Source: Saccharum officinarum
Lineage: Eukaryota > Streptophyta > Magnoliopsida > Poales > Poaceae
NCBI GenBank assembly: GCA_020631735.1
Contig: CM036209.1
Span: forward strand, 166,469-230,468
Direction of reading: 5' to 3'
DNA length: 64,000 nucleotides
This document shows positions 22,806 through 32,360 of this stretch, one piece after another. The notes beneath the pieces are model-generated. The model did not search any database and was not told where the DNA came from. It worked only from the letters and a program-made list of their open reading frames with translations. Position 1 is the first letter of the stretch. The number at the start of each line of letters is the position of its first letter. The position numbers and the translations under genes are program-made.

Positions 22806-24847
22806 TCAATTCCTTTTAGGTACCCAAACTTGTTTGGGTCCTCCAAGGTTAGAGACTAAGCTCTTTGGTACCCAAATGACTTTCTTCTTTGAGCCCATCC
22901 ACGGTGCACCAATGAACTTAGCATGAACACCATTTATACTCTTGGTAAGCATATAGAAAGAATCAAACTTAATTGAGGATACATTAGCATTTGATTTCTT
23001 GTTCATGCAATGTTGCTCTATGTGACCAACTTGCTTGCAACTTTTGCAATAGCTACCATTGTTCTTCACAAAACGAGTCTTGTGAGGAGCAAAAGCGGCC
23101 TTGCCTTTCTTGGGGTTATAGCCCAATCCCTCTTTGTAGAGAGAAGCTCTTTGGCTACCCAAGCACATAAGCAAGCGGTCCTCACCCCCATAAGCCTTAG
23201 CTAATGTGTGATTGAGCTCTTTTACCTCCTTCTTGAGATTTTCATTCTCAACTATAAGTGTGGAGTCACAAGTGAAACCATCACTACTAGATGAGGATGA
23301 TGTAGATGCGCTACATGAAGGGTTAGTGGGAGCAACAACAATAGGCTTATAAAAGATTCATCAATTATATCACATAATATGCCTATGTTGCAAGTTTTAG
23401 CTTTCTCAACATTAGTTGGCATGTTTTCATATTTTTCAACTAGAGAGGAATGAGCTTCTTCAAGCTTGGTGTGAGACTTTTAAAGCTTCTTATGGTCTAC
23501 CTTTAGACTCTCATAAGACACTCTAATCTCATCAAGTTTCTTGCATAAGGTTTTTTGTCCTTGTTGAGTGCAATCTTCTAGCATAGTGATTAGTTCATCT
23601 TTAGTGAATTCTTCTTCATCACTATCACTATCACTAGCATTATCATGATCACTCTCATCATCGGATGATACCTTAGCGGCTTTAGCCATGAAGCACGATG
23701 GAGTGTCAAAGAGGGAGACCTTCTCTTGGATGGCAATGCTAGCATGTCCCTTCTTCTTGCTCTTGTTGTCATCCTCATCATCACTTGAGGAATCATCACT
23801 ATCCCATGTAGCAACATGAGAATCATTCTTCTTCTTATAAGAGCTTTCCTTCTTCTCTAGCTTCTTCTTTTGTTTCTTCCTCTCCTTCTTGATAGCATCT
23901 TCATCATCACTATCATAAGGACACTTTGCAATAAGATGATCCTTGCTATGGCATCTAAAACATCTCATGGTATGCTCATTCTTCTTGGATGAGTTCTTCC
24001 TTCTTCTTGCACGAAAGCCTTTTTTCTTTATGAATTTGCTAAATTGCTTGACAAAGAGAGCTATCTTCTCATCAATGTCATCACTATCACAAGAGCTTGA
24101 GTCTTCATCACTTGATGATTCAATCTTGGATTTGCTCTTGGATGTGGTGGCTTTGAATGCCACACTTTTTTTCTTTTCATCATCTTTCTTCTCATTTTCC
24201 TTCTTCTTCTTCTTCTTGACCAACTCATCTTTCTCATCATCTTCTCTATATGAATCATCGGTCATTACTTCTTGGAATATTTGTTGAGGTGTTGAATTCT
24301 TCAATGTAGTCCTCACTAGCACGGTGATCAATGTATCAAATCTCTTGGGTAGACTTCTCAAGAACTTCATAGAGAATTGATTGTCCTTGACCTACTCACC
24401 AAGTGCCTTGAGCTCATTGACAATGACTTGCAACCTATGAAACATCTCCGGTACACTCTCATCATCTTGCTTCTTGAAGCTTGAAAATTTTTCTTGCAAG
24501 ATATATGCTTTGGCGGTCTTTGTGCCTTCGGTGCCCTCAAATGTTTCTTCTAGCTTGGCCCAAGCATCATGAGCAATCTCTATGTTCTTCACTTGCTCAA
24601 ATGTCTTGTCATCTAATGCCTCATGAAGAGCACTAATGGCAATATCATTGCATTGGAGCTTCTTCTCTTCCACCGGTGTAGGTGCTTCCGGATTAGCAAC
24701 CTCAAATTTTGTTTCGGTGACCTTCCACACTTCTCTATTGATTGACTTTAGGTGTGCGGTCATCTTAACCTTCCAATATGCATAATTTGTGCCATCAAAG
24801 TGAGGTGCCTTCTTGGTGTTGTTGATGTGCAAGCTTAATTGAGCCAT
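22806..24847 (-). pseudogene. gag: gag of SIRE-B, three lesions
   Basis: Starts MAQLSLHINNTKKAPHF at 24847, typical of the plant copia gag domain (FDGTNYAYWKVKM). Two CCHC knuckles are visible, CFRCHSKDHLIAKC and CKSCKQVGHIEQHC, separated by a long Lys/Glu/Asp/Ser-rich region. Lesions: in-frame TAG at 24392-24394 between NELKALGE and VKDNQFS; in-frame TAA at 23480-23482 after KVDHKKL; and a one-base loss in a T run near 23352 that shifts frame before the second knuckle. It ends VWVPKRN at 22806. Without the lesions the frame would be about 680 codons, normal for Sirevirus Gag. Confidence 0.92.
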
Positions 24848-24894
24848 TTCTTTTTCACCGTAGGTTGTTAAGCCTCAAATAAACGGTGTCCTCG

Positions 24895-24906
24895 GCTCCG
24901 ATACCA
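24895..24906 (-). other. Primer-binding site of SIRE-B
   Basis: TGGTATCGGAGC on the minus strand, two bases inside the 5' LTR; initiator-Met tRNA type. Confidence 0.85.
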
Positions 24907-25705
24907 CTTGTAAGGTCCAAATAGGCTAGAGGGGGGTGAATAGCCTAATTAAAATTTCTACAAGAATTACTTAACCACAAGTTAGTACGAAAGGTGGCGA
25001 AGCAAATGCACTAGCTCTAACTAATTAAGCAAGCCACCTACACAAGTCTAGTACAAGGCTATTCACTAAACACAACAACAACTACAAGCTAGAAACAAGA
25101 AGTAATACAAGAGAAGAGCTTCGAGTGATTATACCGCCGTGAAGAGAAGAGAAATACCAATCAATCAATCATACAAGAGAAATCCTCGGGAAGAGAATGA
25201 CACAAGAATTTATCCCGAGGTTCACTTGCTTCCCGGCAAGCTACTCCCCGTTGTGGCGATACACCCACTTGTCGGTTCACGAGCTAATCGACTATCAAGA
25301 GTCGAGCCCTCGGCGGGCGTCGCACAACCGCACACAAGATGGGGATCCTCCAAGCCACGAGCTTCACTAGAGTATCCAATTCACGAACTCCCGCGGGGAA
25401 GGATCAAGAACCCCTTACAACACTTGGTGAAGGCTCCAACAATCTCCAATTGGGAGCTCGATCACCTCCGCTGCTCCAAGCCGTCTACCGTGTCGGGAAA
25501 CACGGAAGAGTAACAAGAAATCCGCAGCAACTCGAAGATCAAGTGCCTCTAGAATGCAACTCTCAAGCAATGCACTTGAATCTCACTCAATCTCACTCAA
25601 GATGTGCAACTATGCAAAGAGATGAGTGGAGGGGTTGTTCTCTAGCTCAAAGTATGTCTCTAGTTCTCAAAATGTGCAAGAGTTACCCTCAAACCCGGCC
25701 AACCT

Positions 25706-25714
25706 CTATTTATA
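25706..25714 (-). promoter_or_regulatory. TATA box of the SIRE-B 5' LTR
   Basis: TATAAATAG on the minus strand, about 55 bp downstream (sense) of the palindrome array. Confidence 0.7.
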
Positions 25715-25767
25715 GCGTACCCCTTCGAATATGGCCGTTAGGAACTTTAACCAGCCGAAGTCGTGCT

Positions 25768-26148
25768 GACCGGACGCGCTGGTCAAACTGACCGGACGCG
25801 CCGGTCGCGCAACGGCTAAAATCTGAAACACCGATCGGACGCGCTGGTCGTACTGACCGGACGCGCCGGGTGTGACCGACGCGCTGGTCCCGCAACTGAC
25901 CGGACGCGCTGGTCAACTTGAGTAGCGCACAACTGAACAACGACCGGACGCGCCACTCGTAAAGACCGGACGCGACAGTGCCCGCGTCCGGTTAGAGTCC
26001 AGTAAGCTCCCTGGACGACCGGACGCGTCGGTCGTCAGTGACCGGACGCGCTGCGCGTCCGATCATCGAACTAAAACCCGCGCAGACGCTGAACACTGAC
26101 CGGACGCGTCCGGTCATACCGAGACCGCGTCCGGTGCAGCGTCCGGTC
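25768..26148 (-). repeat. Palindrome array in the SIRE-B 5' LTR
   Basis: Same units as 17454-17838, with the perfect 18-bp palindrome at 26098-26115. Several copies differ by single bases from the left LTR. Confidence 0.9.
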
Positions 26149-27042
26149 ACCACAGTGACCTCCGTTCGCCTCCGTTTCTTTTCCGACTTCCGGCGTAATA
26201 GAAAATAGGCATTTCACTTCTCCAAAAAGCGCCGAATCCCGCCTCGCAAGCTCGGCGGGAGGGAGAGAGGAGCCCAAACCCCTCTCTACCGCCTGAATTC
26301 CACCGCCTTTGCAAATGTGCTAACACCACCAAGTGTACACCACCATGTGCATGTGTGTTAGCATTTCACAATCATTTTCCAAGGCGTTATGTTAGCTCTT
26401 TACTAGATCCTAATGCATATGCTCAAGACATTGATCTAGTGGCACTTGATTTACGAGCTAACCGTGATTGCCCTCTTCATAGTCGGCTATATATCCTAAA
26501 CCCGGTCAATCACTTCTCTACTCATCTTAGACGGCAAAAGGAAAACCCCTATGGTTATACCTTTGCCTTGCGCTCTTAGATCCTTCTCTTTTCACTTGAT
26601 CATCATGTCCTTCCTTTTATGTGCATCTCCACCATGATCATCATTTCATGTCCATGCACCATCTCTTTGTGATCTTGTGGCCACCACTCCTTGCCACATA
26701 CACCTTCATCACATGTGTTGCTTATACCTAACTCAATACACTTAACACAAGGCATTAGCAACTTGGTGTCATTAATTACCAAAACCAAACTTGGGCTTTC
26801 ACTCATCAGTCCTCTACTTCCTTTTCTCTCTATAAATGTGAGACCACCACGTGCGGCAGCAGGGTGGGCAGAGGTGGAGCAGAGAGCAGATGCAGCAGGC
26901 AGGCGCAGCCGCGAAGCGTAGGGTTTGGCCATGCTATCTCTAATACGCAGCGCAGGGTCCGCAGGCGGAGGAGCATGTGCGGCTGATGCAGTTAGAGAGT
27001 CCCGATCCTAGGCTCGTACTGGCGAGTTCTGGAACCTGCGTG

Positions 27043-27190
27043 CAGTGGCAGATCCAGGGGCCCCCCTAGTGAGCCTCATTTCTCCATTGAATTACTGTAG
27101 CAACAGCTCCAAATTACCATAAAATCTTCATTATCAGTCAACATCTTTATGGATTAAGCCCCCCTTGATGCCATCCTGGATCCGCCACTG
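27043..27190. mobile_element. hAT-type MITE (148 bp)
   Basis: Terminal inverted repeats CAGTGGCAGATCCAGG and CCTGGATCCGCCACTG match at 15 of 16 positions. Both sides carry the perfect 8-bp duplication CCTGCGTG (27035-27042, 27191-27198), diagnostic of hAT. There is no coding capacity. The flanks (26807-27034 and 27199-27456) show no feature I can name. Confidence 0.9.
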
Positions 27191-27458
27191 CCTGCGTGGT
27201 TGTGCGGCGTGGCGAGGCGCGGAGCCGTCAAGACGTGGGCATGGTGCAGCGCGCAAGACCAACATAGCAGACTTCGAGGAGCGGCGTGCGAAGGGTGGCG
27301 GGGTGCGCTGCCAGCGAAACGTGCGAAGCCGGTAGGCACGCTGCTGGTGAAATGCGCGAACCCGACCAGTTGGGCGCGCGGGTAGGCCCGGAAAAAAACA
27401 GAGACAAAATAAACCAATAGCTAACAAACAAATCTCATAGTATACTTCCTCGTGTGTA

Positions 27459-27717
27459 CTCCCTCTGTCCCAAAATAGAGGTTATTCTCACTTCTAGAAA
27501 TCAAACACTTTTAACTTTGACTAAATATATATATATATATAAATATTAATGTTTATAATGCACAATTAGTATCATTAGGTAGTTCGTTGAATATATTTTT
27601 ATAATAAATTTATTTGGAGATATAAATGTTTCACATATTTTCTATAAACCTAGTTAAAGTTGAGAAAGTTTGATCTGCACGCATCTCATAGCGACTTCTA
27701 TTTTGGGACGGAGAGAG
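27459..27717. mobile_element. Stowaway (Tc1/Mariner) MITE, 259 bp
   Basis: Ends CTCCCTCTGTCCCAAAATAG and its near-complement TATTTTGGGACGGAGAGAG, flanked by TA dinucleotides at 27457-27458 and 27718-27719. The AT-rich interior includes an AT dinucleotide run. Confidence 0.9.
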
Positions 27718-27719
27718 TA

Positions 27720-29048
27720 TACGAAACAAAAATCCATAATTTTTTTTCACGTATTACACCCAAGGGCAACAGAACTACAGACGTGCTTGTCTCCTACCTC
27801 GATTTGTGTGCAGCTTCTGCATCTGCAAGGGAAAGAACGCAGCAAAACCAGTTTTTCTCCGCCTGCCTCGGTACGAGCGGACGATACAGCTGGAGGACGA
27901 CAGCATCGGCTCAGTTTCGACGGGGCAGAGATTAGAACTTCGGCTTCAACTTGGACTCCGCCATGGACTCGAGCCGGCTGACGACGAATTGCAGATTGAC
28001 GACACAAAAGAAATTGCAGATCGATTCCGCCACGATATACAACAAATCGATATATCTATACGTTGGTGACGTGCAAAGATGGAATATAAACCGAGTCGGA
28101 TACAACAGGCAGAGAAGTTTGCACGGAAAAATTCGGTCGTTTGGGTATATATCGATACATATTTTCTTAATTTATAAGGAAAAGGAAAGGAAAAATAGTT
28201 TTTTTCCACGTTCGTCTTTTTACTGGATCTTCATCATCTTTAACGTATCGCGCTAGGAATCTTATATCTTACATGTAAGAGTACGGACGATGGAGGACTC
28301 ATATAGCACGACGTCTAAATCGAACGGTTATTTTAGAGGGAGAGAAGTCTTATATCTTACGTGTATGTGTAAAAACCATCATCTCGTAGGTAGTTAGGAA
28401 AAGAGATGGCCGGACCAAACCAAAATCAAGGGGTGAGAAATTTTACCTCTTTATTATTATTAGGTACAGAAGACTAGAGGTATATATAGAGAGACTTTCA
28501 AAACCAATTATATTTGCACCCTTAGTTGTCGTGAAGGACGGTTTTATCTGACGTCAGTCACAAGGAGGATAAACTAAACTTGCTTCCTAGTTTATGGAGG
28601 TAATAAATCGGACACCAAATATTTTTGAATTTTGCTATTTTTATCCGTTGACAGATTTCTGACAAATTTATGTGTGTTGGATTACGCTTTAAGATACATG
28701 TTCCCATTATAGTTTTAATGCGTCGAACTGCACGACGATCACGTTAGCAGCTCATAACTCTGCGTTGGCTTTTGCTCGCTTGCTTGACTGCTTCCACTTC
28801 CTCTCCCTAATTCTCTCTCTGCTTTCCCTCAAAAATAATTCTCTCTCTCTCTGCTATAGCCTAATGCTCTTCGTTTCTATCTAGAAATCTCCGTCTCTTC
28901 CTATCCCTCGCAGCGGCGCAGGCACAGCGGCCGCGCTCGTGTTCACCGGTGGTCATGTTCATCCGGTGTGTGTTCTTGAGGTTGGTTGTTCATTTTTCTC
29001 ATGCCTTCTTGCCCTCCCCTGCCTTCTTCCTCTCCCCTAAATCTTATC
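27720..29048. other. Unassigned AT-rich stretch; 28395-28470 is a dispersed repeat
   Basis: No supported gene. The segment 28401-28463 (AGAGATGGCCGGACC... to ...CTCTTTATTATTATTAGG) resembles 16072-16131. At 28760-29030 a CT-rich then GC-rich passage looks like a 5' UTR, but no ORF follows. Confidence 0.4.
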
Positions 29049-29050
29049 TA

Positions 29051-29286
29051 GTTCCTCCGTCTCATTAAAAGTGTCGTTTTTTATTTTTAGAGTTCTTATT
29101 TGACCATTCGTCTTATTTAAAAATTTTATATAAATACTATTAATTTTGTTATAACTTACTTTATCATTAGAGATACTTTAATAATGATTTATTTATTTTA
29201 TTATTTTATAAAAATTTTGAATAAGACGAACGGTCAAACAAGAAGTCTAAAAGTAAAAAACGACGCTTTCAATGGGACGTAGGTAG
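29051..29286. mobile_element. Stowaway-like MITE, 236 bp
   Basis: Long imperfect inverted ends (left GTTCCTCCGTCTCATTAAAA, right reverse complement CTACCTACGTCCCATTGAAA), extending inward over about 70 bp, with flanking TA at 29049-29050 and 29287-29288. Confidence 0.8.
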
Positions 29287-29681
29287 TATTTCAGAAGGTG
29301 CTGATGCGCATACTCGATCCTCATACCAAAATTTGGTCAGGTAGATCGCCTTTTTGCTAGCCGTATTGCTGTTTATTTGTCATCTCTCGTTGTTGTATGC
29401 TTCTATATGAGTTGCTTTTGCTGGACCTGAGTCGGAGAAATTGTGGGGGGTTTAGAGTAGAAGTGATGCACATAAACTAGGTAGGACATGCGAGCATGAC
29501 CACCCAAAGGTTGCAGCTTGGACTCAGATCCAGCTCACAAATATTACATGACCAGACCTACGATTACAAAATTCATTATCTATTTGAGAAAGCAGGTCAT
29601 GTACTTGTGTTCTTCCTATGACTACCTTACTAATTGGACAGCTTTGAGTTGTTACGTTGCCTCATTTTCAGCAATAGCTTA

Positions 29682-29863
29682 GGTCCTGTTTGACATGGTT
29701 CCAAACTGCTCCATCTCCTTGCTACAGTGCATGAAGAAGCTAGGGTCGATGAAGCAAAAAATAGTAGCTTTACCGCTCCTAGTTCGTTTTGAGAGGAGAA
29801 AATGAGTCCTCACTATAGTGTGCAGAGAAGCCGAAGTCACCCAGAGCTCTACCAAACAGGGCT
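29682..29863. mobile_element. Tourist-like (PIF/Harbinger) MITE, 182 bp
   Basis: Left end GGTCCTGTTTG, right end CAAACAGGGCT (9 of 11 matching), flanked by TTA on both sides (29679-29681 and 29864-29866). Confidence 0.65.
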
Positions 29864-29866
29864 TTA

Positions 29867-30803
29867 AAGGCTAGTCACGTAGTTGGAGATTCAGTTAAGG
29901 AGGTTGAAAAATCTCCTCATTCACTATTTTTTATGTATATTGACGAAACATGCTATAGTAGATTCATGTTATGACAGATGTAATAAAAATATATTCTTGT
30001 TAAATAGTGATGGTTTTGGTGATGATGACCATTATAAAACAATACTTGAGTTGTGCGAGAAGGAAGTGTGTATATTTGAGATTTTTCTTTTAAAAAATTG
30101 AATTTGTCTATGTGTATATGTTCTTAATGTTTTTTTTTTCAAAAGATAAAGGAATTGAAGAGGAAGTTTAGTTCACCAGCATCAAACAATTTGAAACAAA
30201 TGAAGATATTACTTCATGTGATTACACTATATATATGTTATTGAGTTGTTTTTTTTGCGACGAAAGAAGAATTATGAGTTGTTTTTGAGCTCTTAATTTT
30301 GAATTAGTTCTGCTGCATTGGCTTGCATTATATTTGTTGTTTCACTTTGTTATCCGTTGATTGACTATAATTGTGCTTTAATTTGTCATAGTGTCAATTC
30401 TTTATCTTTGTGTTATGTTGTTTTTAACTTGAATAACAAGTAGTTATTTGCTGATTGAAGTAACAAATTAAAGACTTAGTTTTGAGTTGTTCTCTTTTCA
30501 AACGAGCCTGATTGCATTTGAGTTATGTTGTGTTTTTAGTTTGCATGTCATTTGTGGTGTTTTTTGTTGTGTTTTTAGTGAGATTGTTTTTTTATTATGT
30601 TTTGTATTTTTAGTGAGCCTAATTGCATTCAAATTATGTTATTTGAGTGATGTGGTACATTGTTTCACCATATCGCATGGTCTATTGTAGTTGTTTTCTT
30701 AAGGGTGACATGCTCCTGGTGTTAAGTATTGCATACATGACTATACCACACATAATCCATCTACAGTTGTATTTAAATCAAGACTTCAATCCATGCTTGG
30801 GCG
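29867..30803. other. AT-rich stretch, nothing recognised
   Basis: T-rich, low-complexity character with repeated TTTTTAGTGAG-type phrases around 30530-30620. No convincing coding sequence. Confidence 0.5.
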
Positions 30804-31556
30804 TAGGGATGGCAATAGGGACATTGCCGGCGGCGACTCGTACCCCATCACTGGCCCATGTCTTGGGGACGTCTTTCTCTCGCCCCAATCCCTCATTGAA
30901 GTCGTGGGGCCCTGATGGGTGTCGCACACCTGAGTGCAAGTCGCCGGTGGCTCCATCCCGCGTGGCCGCACATCCATGCCCCAGGCGCATCGATGATAGA
31001 GTAGGAGCACATAGGTGCGTTGACCGGTTGATGGTGAAGCAGCACCGACAACAACTCGGCACAGGGATTGGTGATGGAAGAGGACGAGATGTAGCAGCAG
31101 TGGGACGGGAGCAAGCTAGTGCCGCCATGGGGAGGAGAATGGTGAGGGGAAGCAGTTGGCGCTACCGAAGTTAGGTGGAAGCATTGGGCAAGAAGCATTC
31201 GGAGAGAAGCATTGGAAAAAGCATCGGGCGAGAGATTGCAGAAGCATTGGGAATTCCAAAAGAGAGACGGACGAGAAATGACTGGCGACTAGGGATGGGA
31301 GAGAAGCATCGGGTGTTAGGGTTTGGGCTTGGGCTTAAAATATTTCTGTTGGGCATTTTTTGCCTGCTTTTTTTAGGCCTAACAGGTATTGATACTAGGA
31401 GCTAGAGAACGTCCCCAATTCGCTTCAGCCGACAGGGCTGGTTTCTCGCCCGTTAAGCTCCCTGCAGGGAGCAAAATCTTGTTTTCTTCTCCTAATGGAT
31501 GAATTCCTTGTCGGGGTCAGGGAAGGATTAGCGATCGGGGCCCATTGCCGTCCCTA
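30804..31556. mobile_element. hAT-like non-autonomous element, about 753 bp
   Basis: Ends TAGGGATGGCAATAGG and (reverse complement of the right end) TAGGGACGGCAATGGG match at 14 of 16 positions. The flanking octamers CTTGGGCG and TTTGGGAT share 5 of 8 bases, a decayed or wrongly placed duplication. The interior is GC-rich on the left and has imperfect GAAGCATTGGG-type repeats at about 31170-31250. The readable frames here are not credible proteins. Confidence 0.55.
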
Positions 31557-32026
31557 TTTGGGATGGTTTTGGATGCTCGGGTATGCTCAAGCCCTATGTT
31601 TTGTTTATTTATCATTTATCTACTTCATTTATTTGGGAGAGTTTCTACATTTTCAGATCCATAATTGTTGTCTAATTTTTTTTCTATAGTTTATTGGTGC
31701 TATTTGTGTCAACAATGCACAATAAGTTGTATGGGCTTGCCTGCTTTAGTTTTTAAGTTTGCCTAATCATTGTGTGTTATTGGTTATTTGTTCTGCATAC
31801 CTGTTAATCGATCTGTTTGTGCATTATTGGATTTTTGTTCTGCTTACCCGTTAAGTGATCTTTGGCTAGTTTTGTGGAATTTGACAGATTTGTTGATACA
31901 TCTATCTATCAGATTTTGTAATGATCTAGTTGGTCAAAAAACCAACAAATTTTGACAACACAAATCTGTTAACAAGATGGATAAACAGTCCAATATTTTT
32001 TTAACATTTTCCCTAACAATAAATGC
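31557..32026. other. Unassigned, AT-rich
   Basis: No coding, repeat or terminal structure recognised before the gap. Confidence 0.5.
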
Positions 32027-32126
32027 NNNNNNNNNNNNNNNNNNNNNNNNNNNNNNNNNNNNNNNNNNNNNNNNNNNNNNNNNNNNNNNNNNNNNNNNNN
32101 NNNNNNNNNNNNNNNNNNNNNNNNNN
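32027..32126. other. Assembly gap (100 N)
   Basis: Exactly 100 N, the usual placeholder for a gap of unknown size. The 5' part of GYP-Z1 is probably missing here. Confidence 0.99.
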
Positions 32127-32360
32127 CAACCCAGATAACTGTTGTCTGGATTAAAAAGAATCTTATTAGGTAAGCTGTTGGCAGGAATAAAACGAAGCCG
32201 ATAAGAGTCAGCCATCACATTCATTGACCCCTCGAAAGACTCAGATAATACAGTGTTGTCATCAGAGAAAGAGAACTGCAACACATGGAACCTCAAGTAG
32301 TTTTCCATTAGTTGATATCGGAATGTTTGAACATTTACGACCAAACCTAGACCCTGTCTA
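32127..32360 (-). pseudogene. Exon-like fragment of unknown gene
   Basis: On the minus strand a frame of about 78 residues runs from a possible splice acceptor (ACTGACTAACCAATAG, ending near 32362, with a CTAAC branch-like motif) into the gap. It includes QLMENYLRFHVLQFSFSDD and SYRLRFIPANSLPNKILF. The composition is protein-like and unlike the neighbouring TE sequence. I do not recognise the family. It could be a captured or decayed host exon, or an unfamiliar part of an element. Confidence 0.3.

Larger units (their letters stand above)
16592..26801 (-). mobile_element. SIRE-B: complete Sirevirus (10.2 kb)
   Basis: Two LTRs of 1901 and 1893 bp, target duplication CTCAT at 16587-16591 and 26802-26806, primer-binding site, gag, pol, polypurine tract. 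LTR ends are TGAAAG in the sense direction, as in SIRE-A. By eye the LTRs differ at roughly two dozen positions plus a few small indels over 1.9 kb, so the insertion is fairly recent. There is no env-position ORF: the 1.1 kb between pol and the 3' LTR is non-coding. Confidence 0.97.
24909..26801 (-). repeat. 5' LTR of SIRE-B
   Basis: Same boundaries and internal order as the left LTR. It is followed by CTCAT. It would drive transcription leftward from near 25680. Confidence 0.95.

Noticed and set aside
24895..24906. tRNA genes at the primer-binding sites
   Set aside because: Only 12-18 bases complementary to a tRNA 3' end are present; no cloverleaf.
27526..27541. AT dinucleotide runs here and near 45645 and 59585
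   Set aside because: Ordinary short microsatellites in AT-rich TE sequence.
28750..29040. Host gene 5' end
   Set aside because: CT-rich then GC-rich like a 5' UTR, but no ORF or splice structure follows before the next MITE.
30647..31356. Protein-coding gene within the hAT-like element
   Set aside because: Competing frames on both strands, repeat-derived composition, no domain.
31934..32344. A 136-residue minus-strand protein
   Set aside because: The frame passes through 100 N; only the part right of the gap is real sequence and it starts without an ATG.
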